DNA from: Trebouxia sp. TZW2008
Taxonomy: Eukaryota; Chlorophyta; Trebouxiophyceae; Trebouxiales; Trebouxiaceae
Assembly: GCA_002118135.1 (NCBI GenBank)
Contig: BDIU01000130.1
Span: forward strand, 1 to 64,000
Direction of reading: 5' to 3'
Length of the DNA: 64,000 nt
In this document: in pieces, positions 30,383 to 40,193 of the stretch
Numbering within the stretch: position 1 is the stretch's first letter
How the letters are laid out: each line of letters opens with the position of its first letter
The notes under the pieces: generated by a model
The model's database searches: none
What the model saw: the letters and a program-made list of their open reading frames with translations, nothing else
What the model was told of the DNA's origin: nothing
Position numbers and translations under genes: made by a program

Positions 30383-33300
30383 TCAACGCCTTGATGTTGT
30401 GGTGAAGTGCACAATGTACTCAGGATAGGCCTGTGAGTTGTCAAACACCGCAAAGATGCCCGAATGCAGTGCTTGCGGGAATGCCACCGCATGGCCTGAA
30501 GTTACTGCATCAAAACCACTTGGAGGGAGTCTCATGCCAGGGCCTCCTATTGTCAACCTGCCTAGAGCTACTCTACACAACAGCATTGTTTTTGTGTCAG
30601 GCAAGAAGTCAGGCTTAGAAATGTCTTCTTCCCTGTGTAATGCTTTGGACTTGGCTGAGCGTTTCCTGACTGGGTTTGCTATGCCTTGACCGCTTGGATG
30701 TTGCAAGATGTTCATGTTGGAAGGGTAAAATGCACCCCCAAAAGAAGGACCGTAAGCAGGGACTTGAGGCACGGCACCTGCACTCAGCAAACGTGCACTT
30801 GTTAGCAGACCAGCATTAGAATGCAGTGCCAAATGTTCTTGCATGTCTGCCAGATGAGTTTGCTTTGATTCAGAATCAGTAGCATCAGCTAGTCAACAGT
30901 CGCCAATTGGTTTTGACAGCAGAAACGCAGTGTTGCCATCTAGTTCTTATGTGCAGTTTTGCCATGCAAATCTGCTCTGCATGTCTGGCCAACTTTGCCT
31001 TCATGACTGATCACCCAGTAGATGCCACACTGATGTGACACTCGTGCAGACAACTTCATGATGATATCACAGTGAGCAGCAGTCAAGGACTGGGCAGTTG
31101 CAACCAAGTAACCAGCAACCTCAGCAAAGATGCGTACCTTTGTCTACGTAGCTCAGGCTATAGCTGCTGTTGCCTGCAGACATTTAAAGCATTTGAGAGT
31201 CTGCAGCACGCACTCAGCATTTGTCACTACATGCAGTGAACCGTGACCAACGTCTGAGTCAGTGTCAAACGCCGTCTCAAGATTGTTGTCTGACACAGTA
31301 AACAAGGCACGCAATGGAGTAGAACGTGAGAGTCTCTCCAAATTGACACGTCAGACACAATATGTTTCATGGGAAGCCCTACACAGATGACATGACCTCT
31401 CAGCAAGATGCAGCAAGCTCGATCGATATGCATGCTATGCAACAAGCAGAAGCCAACATGGGATGCTATAATGTAAGTCATGACACTCTTGATCAGTGCA
31501 CCTGTAGTGGTTCAGCCTGAGCACACACTGGATTGCTTGAAAACAGCTGCTTGGCAATCACAGGTACCTAGCAAGGCCTTTAGGCCTATTGAGCATGTGC
31601 TTTGAGTGAACAAATGAATTATCAAATGAGTGAGTGACTGAGTGAGTGAGCAAGTGAGTGAGTGAGCGAATGCGCGAGCGAACAAAAGCAAGAATGAACG
31701 CATGGATGAACGCATGAATAAATGAATGGGTGAATGCACAAATGAGTGAATGAATGAACGCATGAATGGATAAATGCACAAATAAATGAATGAATGAATA
31801 CATCAGTCAACTCATGAATGCATGAATGGACAGACGAATGAGTGCATGAATGAAGCACACCTGCAAAGTAGGTGCCTGTGCCCAAGGCACAACCCATGCC
31901 AGAAACTCTAATATCAAACCCCTCCTGTGTTATCACAGCCATGGTGTCTTTGCGGCAGCCATGAAACAGCATCTGCTCATTGAGCAAGTGTGCGCCTGCT
32001 GCTAGCTCAATCTCGTGTCGTCGCAAGCAGTATTTGGTCCAGAGATGTAGATTCTGCACGCGCTCTATGCGTCTCACATCTGACAACCTGCAATCGTTAC
32101 ATGCGCTGAGCATATGCGTCTCACATCTGAAAGCCTGCAATAATTACATACACTGAGCATTTGCGTCTCAAGTCTGACAGCCTGCAGTCGTTACATACAC
32201 TGAGCAAAGGTGAAAAGCAGAAGAGCCAGGTCAGCTTGCAGTTTAGATGGCAACTTGGCACTTACCAGGATGTGTTATGGTCAGCACGGCACATGCAACA
32301 GCAGTCAGAGATCAAAGACTGAGTCAGCATAATCAACGTCAATATCAATTGCAAGTAGCTTGCGTGCAGCAAATCAATGCCACCATCCTACTGTCTACCA
32401 AGTTAGACAAGCAAAGCGACTGTGTTGAAGCAGCGGCTTGAAGCTGGGGCATCATTACAATCGCTCAACATATCCCGTCACATTCCATGCAGCCGTCTTG
32501 CAGCTTAACAAGCCTATTGGCATATCAGCTGTGATGTGTCAAAGCAAGGGAGAGGGCGCGGAATCTTGCGAGCGCTTACTGTATTGAGCCCTGGTTCTCA
32601 GTCAAACGGTGCAAAATCTGCTGAGCCTCTAGCAGTGCACTGTCCTGCAATGCTTGCTCAGCAGCAGCTCTGGCATCGTCATCAGTAGAACCATCAGCTG
32701 CATCTGCCAAGCTCCTTGCAGCACAGGCTGCTGCCCCGCCATTGTCCATGCACTCCATTGCATACAGCAGAGCCTCGTCACCATCACCATTGCAGCGTCT
32801 CAAGGCTGCCTCTGCATCTGCCTGTGTCAGGCCCTGAAGGTACAGACAGAGATTTAGAGGCCATGTTGAGGATTGTGTTGTCTGAGGGCTGCTTCTACAT
32901 CTGCCCTGTCCAGAGCCTGAAGGTACAAAACGGAGAGTCTTGTCAGCATTGAGATGACTGAATGACAGCATTGTTGTATACATAATGCTGACATAATCAC
33001 CGAAACCAGCAATCATGTATGCAAAATACAGTCCCCACATGGTCCATGTACTCAAGTGCATACAGACAGAAGACAGAGTCACAGAACATTGAATTGAATG
33101 AATGAGAGCAGTCTTGTATTCATAACGCTGCCCCACTGTGGACCGTACACTCCAGAGCATACAGCAGAATCTCATCGCCGTCGCATTTGCTGTGCCTCAA
33201 GGCTGCTTCTGGATCTGCCCAGTACCACTGCAGCCGGAGTATAGTGACTGGTCCCCAATGGCACTGTCCTCACAAAGAGATTGTCCAAGTCTAAGTATAC

Positions 33301-35615
33301 TATAAGGAGAAATGACTGTACCTGATGCATCATGGCTTGTAGAGTTTCCTGGTCTAGGGGTGGTGACTGGGGTCTCATGGCTTGGTCCCCAGCAGCAGGG
33401 CTACAGCCCTGGGGCAGGGGCAACTGCACATACATGACATGCATATCCTCTGGCATGGGGGCCCAGTGGGGTGGGGTGGGGGCCCTCAGGGGCCTGCTGG
33501 GGTGGCTGGACTGCTTGCTTGCTAGAGCTGCCTGCATCAGCAGCCGGTCTGTCAAACTTTTGACAACAGTGGGATAGGGATAAGGATCTGATTGCTTCAG
33601 CAACACTGAAGGTAGCAACAGGTCAGAACTCAGTACAAATGGACTGGACAGCAATTTTGCCATGTTCATAGCTGTTCTTATGTACTACAGATTGCAGCTG
33701 TGACAGATGCAGCTGTCACACATTGTACTTGGCACAAAGGGTACCAATTGCACTGTCAACAGACCAATGAATGATCAACATGCTGTGGATTTGGCTTTGC
33801 TGAATGCATAGCATCCTTTGTACAACGGTATGCACTGAACATATCAATGCATCAAACGCACCTTCAGCTGCCTCTCAAGTTCTTGTTTCTCAGCCAGCAA
33901 TTGTGCCAAAGCTGCGTCACTGCTGGCGCGTTCAATGCGCTCATTGGCTGTTCTCATGGCACCAGAGTAGTTTGCAGTCACATCTATCACGTCTGTCAAG
34001 CTAGCGACCCTAAGTGAGGCCCTTGGCGAACCTCTTGGTGATTGCCTGGGTGATTGCCAGGGTGAAGAAGAAAGTGAACTAGAGGCCGGTGACACTGAAG
34101 GGGGCGAATATGCGTAACTCCCTGATGCCTGCAGCATCATTGCGTCTGTCAGATACTGTTGGAGGATGCATCTCATTTCGCAAGTATTGTTGCCGCATGC
34201 AGCCTCACTTATGGGAGGTGCTTGAGCTTACAAAGACTAGAATTCAGGCATGGTACAGAACAGCATTGCTCAACTGTAGATGCAGCCAAACACCAGTTGT
34301 GCAAAGATGCACCACGGATCAGGTGTATAGAGATGCATCAAGAACGCATGCTGTATAGAGTTGCCGTGTGTAAGTTTTAACAGTGAAACTGCTATGCTGG
34401 CATCAACCAGTTCAGCTGTGATGGGACACCTTTGATCACACGCAGCGTCCATCACGTGCAACAAAAATGGGCGCTGATGCAGCAAGAATGGATGCTGATC
34501 ACACTTCAAGGACTAGTTTTACATCTGAAGCTGCAGAGGAAATGCGTACCTGAGAATGCTTTGATGCATTGGGCCTGGTAGCATTGAAATGCTGCACAAG
34601 ATCATCACCTATCAAGCCAAGCACTTGCCGCCTGAAAGTGCCTTTGCTCCAGTTCTGCAGATCACGCCATGATTTGAGACGTCCATAACTGCTCGTGAAA
34701 ACCCATAGCAACAGTGTTGCAATCTTCAAACGTGCAGTCACTCAGGAATAGACAGTGAAGATACAGGACAAGGCCAGCACCATGTCCGGAACGGCTGCAC
34801 GTGGGAAACAGATCCATGCAGATGAGTTCAAATCTCATTATGCCTACAGCCTATTCCTGCAGCACGTTCGTACATAGTTGCTGCACATGTCTTGTGCAAG
34901 GTGCAAGTTTTGATGCAATTTTCTGGCACTGTATCATGGAAGCAATTGATTTGCAGGTTGCTTTGACCAGGGATATTGCCCTAGAAGGTGGGGTCAACTC
35001 ATTGCTTGCAGACCTGTTGCTTCGATTCAACATACAGCTTTTGAGTCCTCCGCAGCTGGTTCTGCTGACCATTCTGCTCCCAGATCTTGGTGGCAAAGGC
35101 AAGGAGCTGCTCAGTTTCCACGTGCCTTGGTTGAGTAGGTGTGGTGCCTGTCAGGTCAATCTCTGCTGCATCTGTGTGCGCATCTGCAAACCCTGACTGC
35201 AGCCCAGCTGGTGTAAAGCTGCTGTCAGCCTCTGACAGATGCTTGCGCCTCCTGGTAGATGTTGACTGCGGCCTGACGCTGTCATGCAGGTTGATGACAC
35301 CTTGAACAGTGCCAGTGGTGCTCAAGTTCAGGACAGGATCACACAGGCTCCCATCACACAGGTCGATGACATCAGCATCAGAATCAAGCTGGTAGGTGCA
35401 GTCTAGGCTGCGCTTGCTGGCCCTTCTGCCAGTTGTTGGGGATGCATGGCCGACACTGGCGCTAGTACCTGTATGCACAGGGTGTGCAAGACGTTCTGAG
35501 TGCAGATCTTGGTGGTTATTGAAAGGCAGATAGCAGTGTGTGACATGAGCAGGTGCATATGCACAACAGAGTCGTTACCTGTGTCATGCTGTTGACCATC
35601 GCCCTGACCTGCCAT
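30383..35615 (-). CDS. PARP-family ADP-ribosyltransferase with UBA-like and SUMO-interaction-like motifs
   Basis: Exons: 35615-35579, 35468-35014, 34723-34550, 34128-33862, 33594-33322, 32833-32580, 32087-31861 and 30846-30383; about 717 residues, all phases agree. The last exon could instead begin at 30888 (same phase). Exon 2 has three hydrophobic-acidic patches like SUMO-interaction motifs: DVIDLCD, GVINLHD and EIDLTG. Exon 4 is Ser-Pro-rich, then a coiled coil. Exon 6 opens with a UBA-like helix set (LTQADAEAALRRCNGDGDEA). Exons 7-8 hold the PARP fold: VQNLHLWTKYCLRR, LFHGC (catalytic His), GTGTYFA (Tyr), MLLCRVALGR and AYPEYIVHF (Glu), so the H-Y-E triad is present. The usual segment just after YFA (AxYS) was not found, so a small exon may be missing. 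Expected role: NAD-dependent ADP-ribosylation, probably nuclear and linked to ubiquitin/SUMO signalling by inference. Confidence 0.82.
31590..31858. repeat. TTCA/TGAA tetranucleotide-type minisatellite in PARP intron 7
   Basis: About 270 bp of imperfect 'aatg/gagtg/gaatga' units start almost at the exon 7 donor (31860) and run into the intron. On the minus strand the first intron bases are already CATTCATGCACTCATTCGTC. Frames through it encode artificial HSFIHAFI-type repeats. Confidence 0.93.
32088..32205 (-). repeat. Two acceptor-side copies of PARP exon 7, 46-47 bp apart
   Basis: The sequence 'cgattgcag|gttgtcagatgtgagacgca' at the exon 7 start (32087) recurs with acceptors at about 32134 and 32180. 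Each copy repeats the preceding branch/pyrimidine region and about 20 bases of exon (LSDVRRI), so the intron ends in three successive look-alike acceptors. Confidence 0.9.
32857..33215 (-). repeat. Acceptor-side copies of the PARP UBA-like exon
   Basis: Upstream of exon 6 (32833) there are a short copy near 32930-32890 ('ccttcag|gctctggacagggcag', ALDRADVEAALRQH) and a longer one at about 33215-33125 (ADPEAALRHSKCDGDEILLY then ALECTVHSGAA). A third fragment near 33060-33010 resembles the AMECMDNGG part. All lie intron-ward of the full exon. Confidence 0.82.
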
Positions 35616-36378
35616 GCAGCTTGCTGCCAAGCCTTGCTACTTCTGCCTGCACAGGTGCATGAGGCGTCATGAGCGTATCATGAGCCTTTGGAGCATGTGT
35701 CAGCATCACACAATGCATGCAGGAGGAGGTGAATGGCACACATTGTAGATAGGGCTCAATAGGGAGTTCAGTTGAAGTTCAGGCAGCAAAATAAGAACAC
35801 CCTTGTGACTTCAGGATGCGGCATTGTGTACGGTATTGTCAAGACAAAAGCATGCTGAATTTGTAGATAGTAATTCAAGACCTCTACATAAGAAGGGATT
35901 GTGAGGTTGTGGGTGCAGCAGTACCTGATACAACAGCCAGTGCTAATAAAGCCACATCGGAAGGTGAAGGCTCGCTGATCCGACGTCAGAGCTGTGCCGC
36001 CTGTCCTTGACTGAAGTATAGTTGTCCGTTCACGACTTCAACCGCCGAGCAGTCGACGCTCTGTTTTTGGCAAGTCTTGTTAAAGCCCTCAGCACGTTCT
36101 TCAGCGAGCAACAGGGTTATCCAGGACTAATGCTTAGTATCACTTGTCAGCACCGTGGAGATCTTCGGTGGCAAAGTGCATATCGTCCGACATGCGGACT
36201 AAACAGCGCAGACCCCATCCAGATCTCCGATGGGGCTCTCGGAGCAATCTCGTGCTGCGCCTGCTTTGCTGCGATGAGTAAAGCAAAGCAGCACAACTCA
36301 TGCATGGCAGCGATGCTTCTCACATCGGACCGGTCTGCAGCGCTGCGCTTTGCAGCGTGAGCAAGTCGCACACTGCGC
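35616..36378. promoter_or_regulatory. Divergent upstream region shared by PARP (minus) and EAPP-like (plus) genes
   Basis: The start codons face outward 763 bp apart. The half nearest EAPP (36000-36378) is CpG-rich, unlike the surrounding CA/TG-rich DNA. It contains an upstream open frame (36022-36360) that ends 19 bases before the EAPP ATG; it could be leader sequence. No TATA box was recognised. Confidence 0.45.
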
Positions 36379-37024
36379 ATGCGTGCGCTGACAAGCTCTG
36401 CAAAGCCGCCACAACCTCAGGGGCAAACACAACGGCCTCAACGGTCCTCACAACCTCTGCAGAAAAAGCCTGACAATGACTTCGACGTCGAGCTCGAAGA
36501 CGATTTGAGTGACAGCGAAGAGGATGGCGCTCTGAAACTAGCAGCGCAACAGCACGCTGAGTTCTACGACTCTCAAGAAGACGACAGAGACGAACATTGG
36601 GTACAGCAACAGCGGCAGGGACGCCGTTCAGACGCTATTCTGAGCTGTCCAGGGTGTTTGACCACTGTGTGCATAGATTGCCAGAGGCATGAGTATATCA
36701 CCACGCAGTACAGGGCCATGTTCGTCACGAATTGCAGGTATGAGCTGTGCAGCTGAGCCCATCTGCTGGCCTACAGCAGGCGATGGTGACACTTATGGGT
36801 CTTGGGGCTGCAGAGTGAGTGAAACTCCTAAGGCAAGTTCAACAAGCAGGCCTCAGAAGGCAAGTGGCAAGAGGCAAAGAGAATCACAGCAGGCATTTCC
36901 AAAATCTTCCAGTGTTCAAGACCAGGTGTTTGCGGTGTTTTGCCAGACATGTGATGCAGAGCTTGGAGTGCAAGATTCAGATGAAGTCGTCCATTTCTTT
37001 AGTGTTTTCCCCAGCACAGCTTGA
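36379..37024 (+). CDS. E2F-associated phosphoprotein (EAPP) family protein
   Basis: Two exons, 36379-36737 and 36814-37024 (phase 2), give 189 residues. The N-terminus is Gln/Pro-rich, then acidic (DVELEDDLSDSEEDG). The family hallmark follows: CPGCLTTVCIDCQRHE, then TTQYRAMFVTNCR, then after a basic linker CQTCDAELGV and VVHFFSVFPSTA at the C-terminus. The CxxC, CxxC and CxxC pairs suggest zinc binding. EAPP proteins in animals bind E2F transcription factors and occur in plants and algae with unclear roles. The 76-bp intron is the shortest in the window. Possible TGTAA poly(A) signals lie at about 37205 and 37211. Confidence 0.9.
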
Positions 37025-37959
37025 GCCTGCGACTTTCTTGTGACAGCCCAATGCACTTGGTTCCTGGAAGACAGAGCTCTATTTTGCCGTTAAGCTCAGT
37101 AGACACATCTTGGCAAAGCATGCCAGCAGTTTCATGAATGCCCACTGCATAGAAGCGTGCAATGCTGTTCGGTTGGTCATGGCATTAGTCAACAGCTATA
37201 CATTCTGCATGATGTAAAGCTGTAAGCCTCACCAGCAGTAATCACATTGGTCTGCCTTGATTGAAAGGGCATTTAGTTGAGACGCACTGAAATTGTTGTG
37301 GCGGCTTCTGAGATTGTCTCACATGTCAGCCCTGGGCCTATTCAAGTCTTGGTCTGTAGTTCTACAGATGCAAAATACGATGCAGCATGATCAGGCTTTC
37401 AAGGTGATCAAAGTGCGTTGGTGAGTGTAATCAGCATGACATCTTGAGGAAGCTACTGCTTTGCTGCTTTCCTGTTTGTTAATCGAAAAATGCTCAAACC
37501 ACCACGTTGTGTATCATCTGTGGCAGCAGATGCTCATCTGCATGTGAGCCACAACTGACTGATTGTGTCGTAACACGTACAGTCAATGATGCAGTCGAGG
37601 CATGCCTGTGCATGCCAATTGATGCAGACGTTGGCTCGCAGAGCAGGTCATGCTGAAGGCTTCAGCGGCGACATGAAGGTGCACGCAGCATGAAGGCTGT
37701 CAGCGACAGGTGAGGCTCGGCCTTTTCAACCTGACACGCGTGGCGACTGACGTTAGATCTCTTTCTGATCAGTCCCTTGTCATTTAGCTTCTGCCATGAT
37801 CACAGCCCTGCGGTGAAGCCATCAGCCTTGAGGTATACGACGTTTCTGATCACGCCCTCGCGAAGCGATCCTGCGTGCCTGTATTCCTATTGCTGCAAGA
37901 TCTCTCTTCAGTTTTTCGAAATACGCCCAAGCTTTATATATCGTGCTGCAAAATTGACT
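37025..37959. other. Intergenic interval with an AT-rich core promoter-like element near its end
   Basis: The first part should be the EAPP 3' untranslated region. No exon is seen. 'gctttatatatc' at 37931-37942 lies only 18 bp before the ATG at 37960, so it is either leader sequence or argues for a later start codon in the next gene. Confidence 0.45.
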
Positions 37960-39788
37960 ATGCTCGGTCAGTTTCTTGTTCACTTGCAGCGACCGGTGGG
38001 ATTTTTTGCTGACTCACTTGGTGCACTGCAGAGCATTGCCGTAGAGGTGGCAGCACCTTGCCACAGAATGCCATGCCCGGCTCGCAGTGCACTTCAGAGA
38101 GGTCTAGCATGCCAGGCAGCAGAACCGACTTCTAAGGACTGGTACGCCTTGGCTTGTGGCAGTCCCACACCCTATGGGTGTCTCCCTCCTCCAGGATATT
38201 TGGCTGGGCCTTTGCCTAGCAACAGCACTTTGGGCAAAAGTGAGCAGGTACCAGAAAGAGACTTGTTGGGGTGTACAAGCTGAAAGCATTTGATGTGTTG
38301 CTCCGTAGTTCTGCTCTGGAAGCCAGATGCACAACATGGCTTTATGTTTGTTGCTCAAGTTGGCCATGCATGCTTGTGTAACGCCATGTTGTACACAAAA
38401 CAGAAGTCAATAACACAGCCATGCATGAGCTGACGACTATTTGAAGTGTTGTTTTTAACTTGGCTCCTAAAGCCAGACGTGTGACATGATTGAGGCAACA
38501 GTGCCCCAGCCTCTGCTTTTGTGCTATGCATTGGTGCACAGCGATGGTTCTGATGTGTCAAACTCACTTTCTTCTGCAACAAGTGTCTTTTCCTGGTGGC
38601 TCTGCCTGTATGAACTTGACTTGCAAAGGCTGTCTCCCACATTTGCTTGCAAGTGTACAGGGTGATGACTACGGTGTGCTGCATGGTGGCTTTGACAAGT
38701 CATCGACAGACTCAGGTACCAAGTTTGTGTTTACATTGGATAACCTCAGAGACCCTGATTATGTCAGGTAAGCAAGCGTGCTTCCAGTTTCACTGCTTGC
38801 ATGCCCCAGAGATGCTCTGAATGCTCTGAAGTGACAGCCAGCCAGCTGCTCTGCAGAGAGTCTGCTTCAAGCAGCCAACATATGCAATGCATGCTCACGC
38901 GGCACATGCTGCAATTTTGCGTTTTTCTTGAATGTAAGGCAAGAAGGTGACATGCAGGCTAATATATCAGAGATTTGATGAGGGCAGTATCACATCTAAA
39001 TTAATCGCTGCCAAGTTCCTGCAGTGCCCTAACTACCCAGAAGCATGCAATCAGGTGATCAAGCATGTTCCGTGATGCATTGATCCCAGACCAAAACTCA
39101 CAGCAGAGTTTACCTTGTTCACAGCCGTTTGCACCCATATCAAACAAAGCACAGCAATCAGGTTTCTGCCAGCATGACATGTTGACCCCACTTGCCCTGG
39201 GCAGCATAGGTGAAGTCTGCGCCACATGACTGCAGGGAGACTTTTGCCCTTTCACACATTCCCAAATGACAAACCCATGCTGGCACGCTGTTCTAGATGA
39301 GTGCAGTAAGGGCAGGACATGTGGCAAAGGAAAAGTATGTAAGTTCTCTCATGGGCCCTGGCTGAAAGAAGCCTACCCAGCGTTGAGAGACTGGGCACTG
39401 GACAAGGTATGAGCTCATCAATCTCATTTACAGTATTCTTGTTCCTGATAAGTAATGTCAAGCTTTCTTTGCACAACTGAAAGTTCTTGTGCGAGAGCTG
39501 TGTTGCTTGCAATTTTTGTTCATGACAGCTCAATCCCTAGCTGATCAGCGTCAAGTATACACATGATTGCAAGTTGTTGCGCAGAAGCGCCGTGCCGCAT
39601 TACTGGACGGCCGCTCTTTCAAGTGCAGATACCTGTTTCAAGCACATGACGCTAAGCTTTATCACAAGCACATTTTGCAAGGCATGCAGGAATCTTTGTT
39701 CTTGGAGACTGATCGGCAAGCTCTGTCTTGCAGGGCGCAACAGTGTATTGAAGGAGTGACATTAGACTGCCTTGCCCTCAGATTGTAA
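37960..39788 (+). CDS. Small unrecognised protein with a CCCH-like Cys/His cluster
   Basis: Exons 37960-38247, 38661-38767, 39307-39406 and 39585-39788 (TAA) join in consistent phases to 232 residues. The first about 60 residues are rich in Ala, Arg, Ser and hydrophobics and look like an organelle-targeting sequence (prediction only). Exon 2 reads GDDYGVLHGGFDKSSTDSGT and on. Exon 3 has GRTCGKGKVCKFSHGPW, resembling the second half of a CCCH zinc finger. The last exon is Lys/Arg-rich (KRRAALLDGRSFKC) with several Cys. I do not recognise a family. An RNA- or metal-binding plastid protein would fit, without direct evidence. The start at 37960 is the first in-frame ATG. Confidence 0.6.
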
Positions 39789-39911
39789 ACAGAAATTTTG
39801 TATACAGGCGCAGCCCTGGCACAAACACACCAAACTGACAAAGCCTGTATAGACCTCATTAATCTAGAAGTATCTTGGCCGCGGAGCAATTATGATTTAC
39901 ATTGGCTGTGT

Positions 39912-40193
39912 TCATAGGAACCTTGCGTTGCCGTGTCGCTGCTGCTTGGCAGGCCTTTGCAACGGCACATGCCTCTTCTCAGAGGGCGCCTGCTGACTGT
40001 CACTGGTTTCATGCTCCTGCCTGTCAGGACTGTCAAAGTGCCTGCTCCCCTTCTCAACCGGCACCTCTTCACTGATGTTGGCTTCTTGCTGCTGCCCTTC
40101 AGCGTGCACACTCCTCTTTTGATTTGGCACCTTGTGACTACCAATGAGGTCCTGCTGCTGCCTGTCAGGCCTTTCAGAAGGCACACCCTTCTT
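39912..40193 (-). other. In-frame coding-like extension directly downstream of a TGA stop
   Basis: After the TGA at 40196-40194 the same reading frame stays open for about 90 codons to 39912. It continues the preceding Gln/Lys/Glu pattern: units like DRQQQDLIGSHKVPNQKR, GQQQEANISEEVPVEKG and RQEHETSDSQQAPSEKR match GHQQQESKNSQEVPHKR just before the stop. Either the stop is recent, or it is read through, or the repeat expanded into the 3' untranslated region. Confidence 0.5.

Noticed and set aside
31558..31803. HSFIHAFI-type open frames
   Set aside because: They are translations of the tetranucleotide minisatellite.
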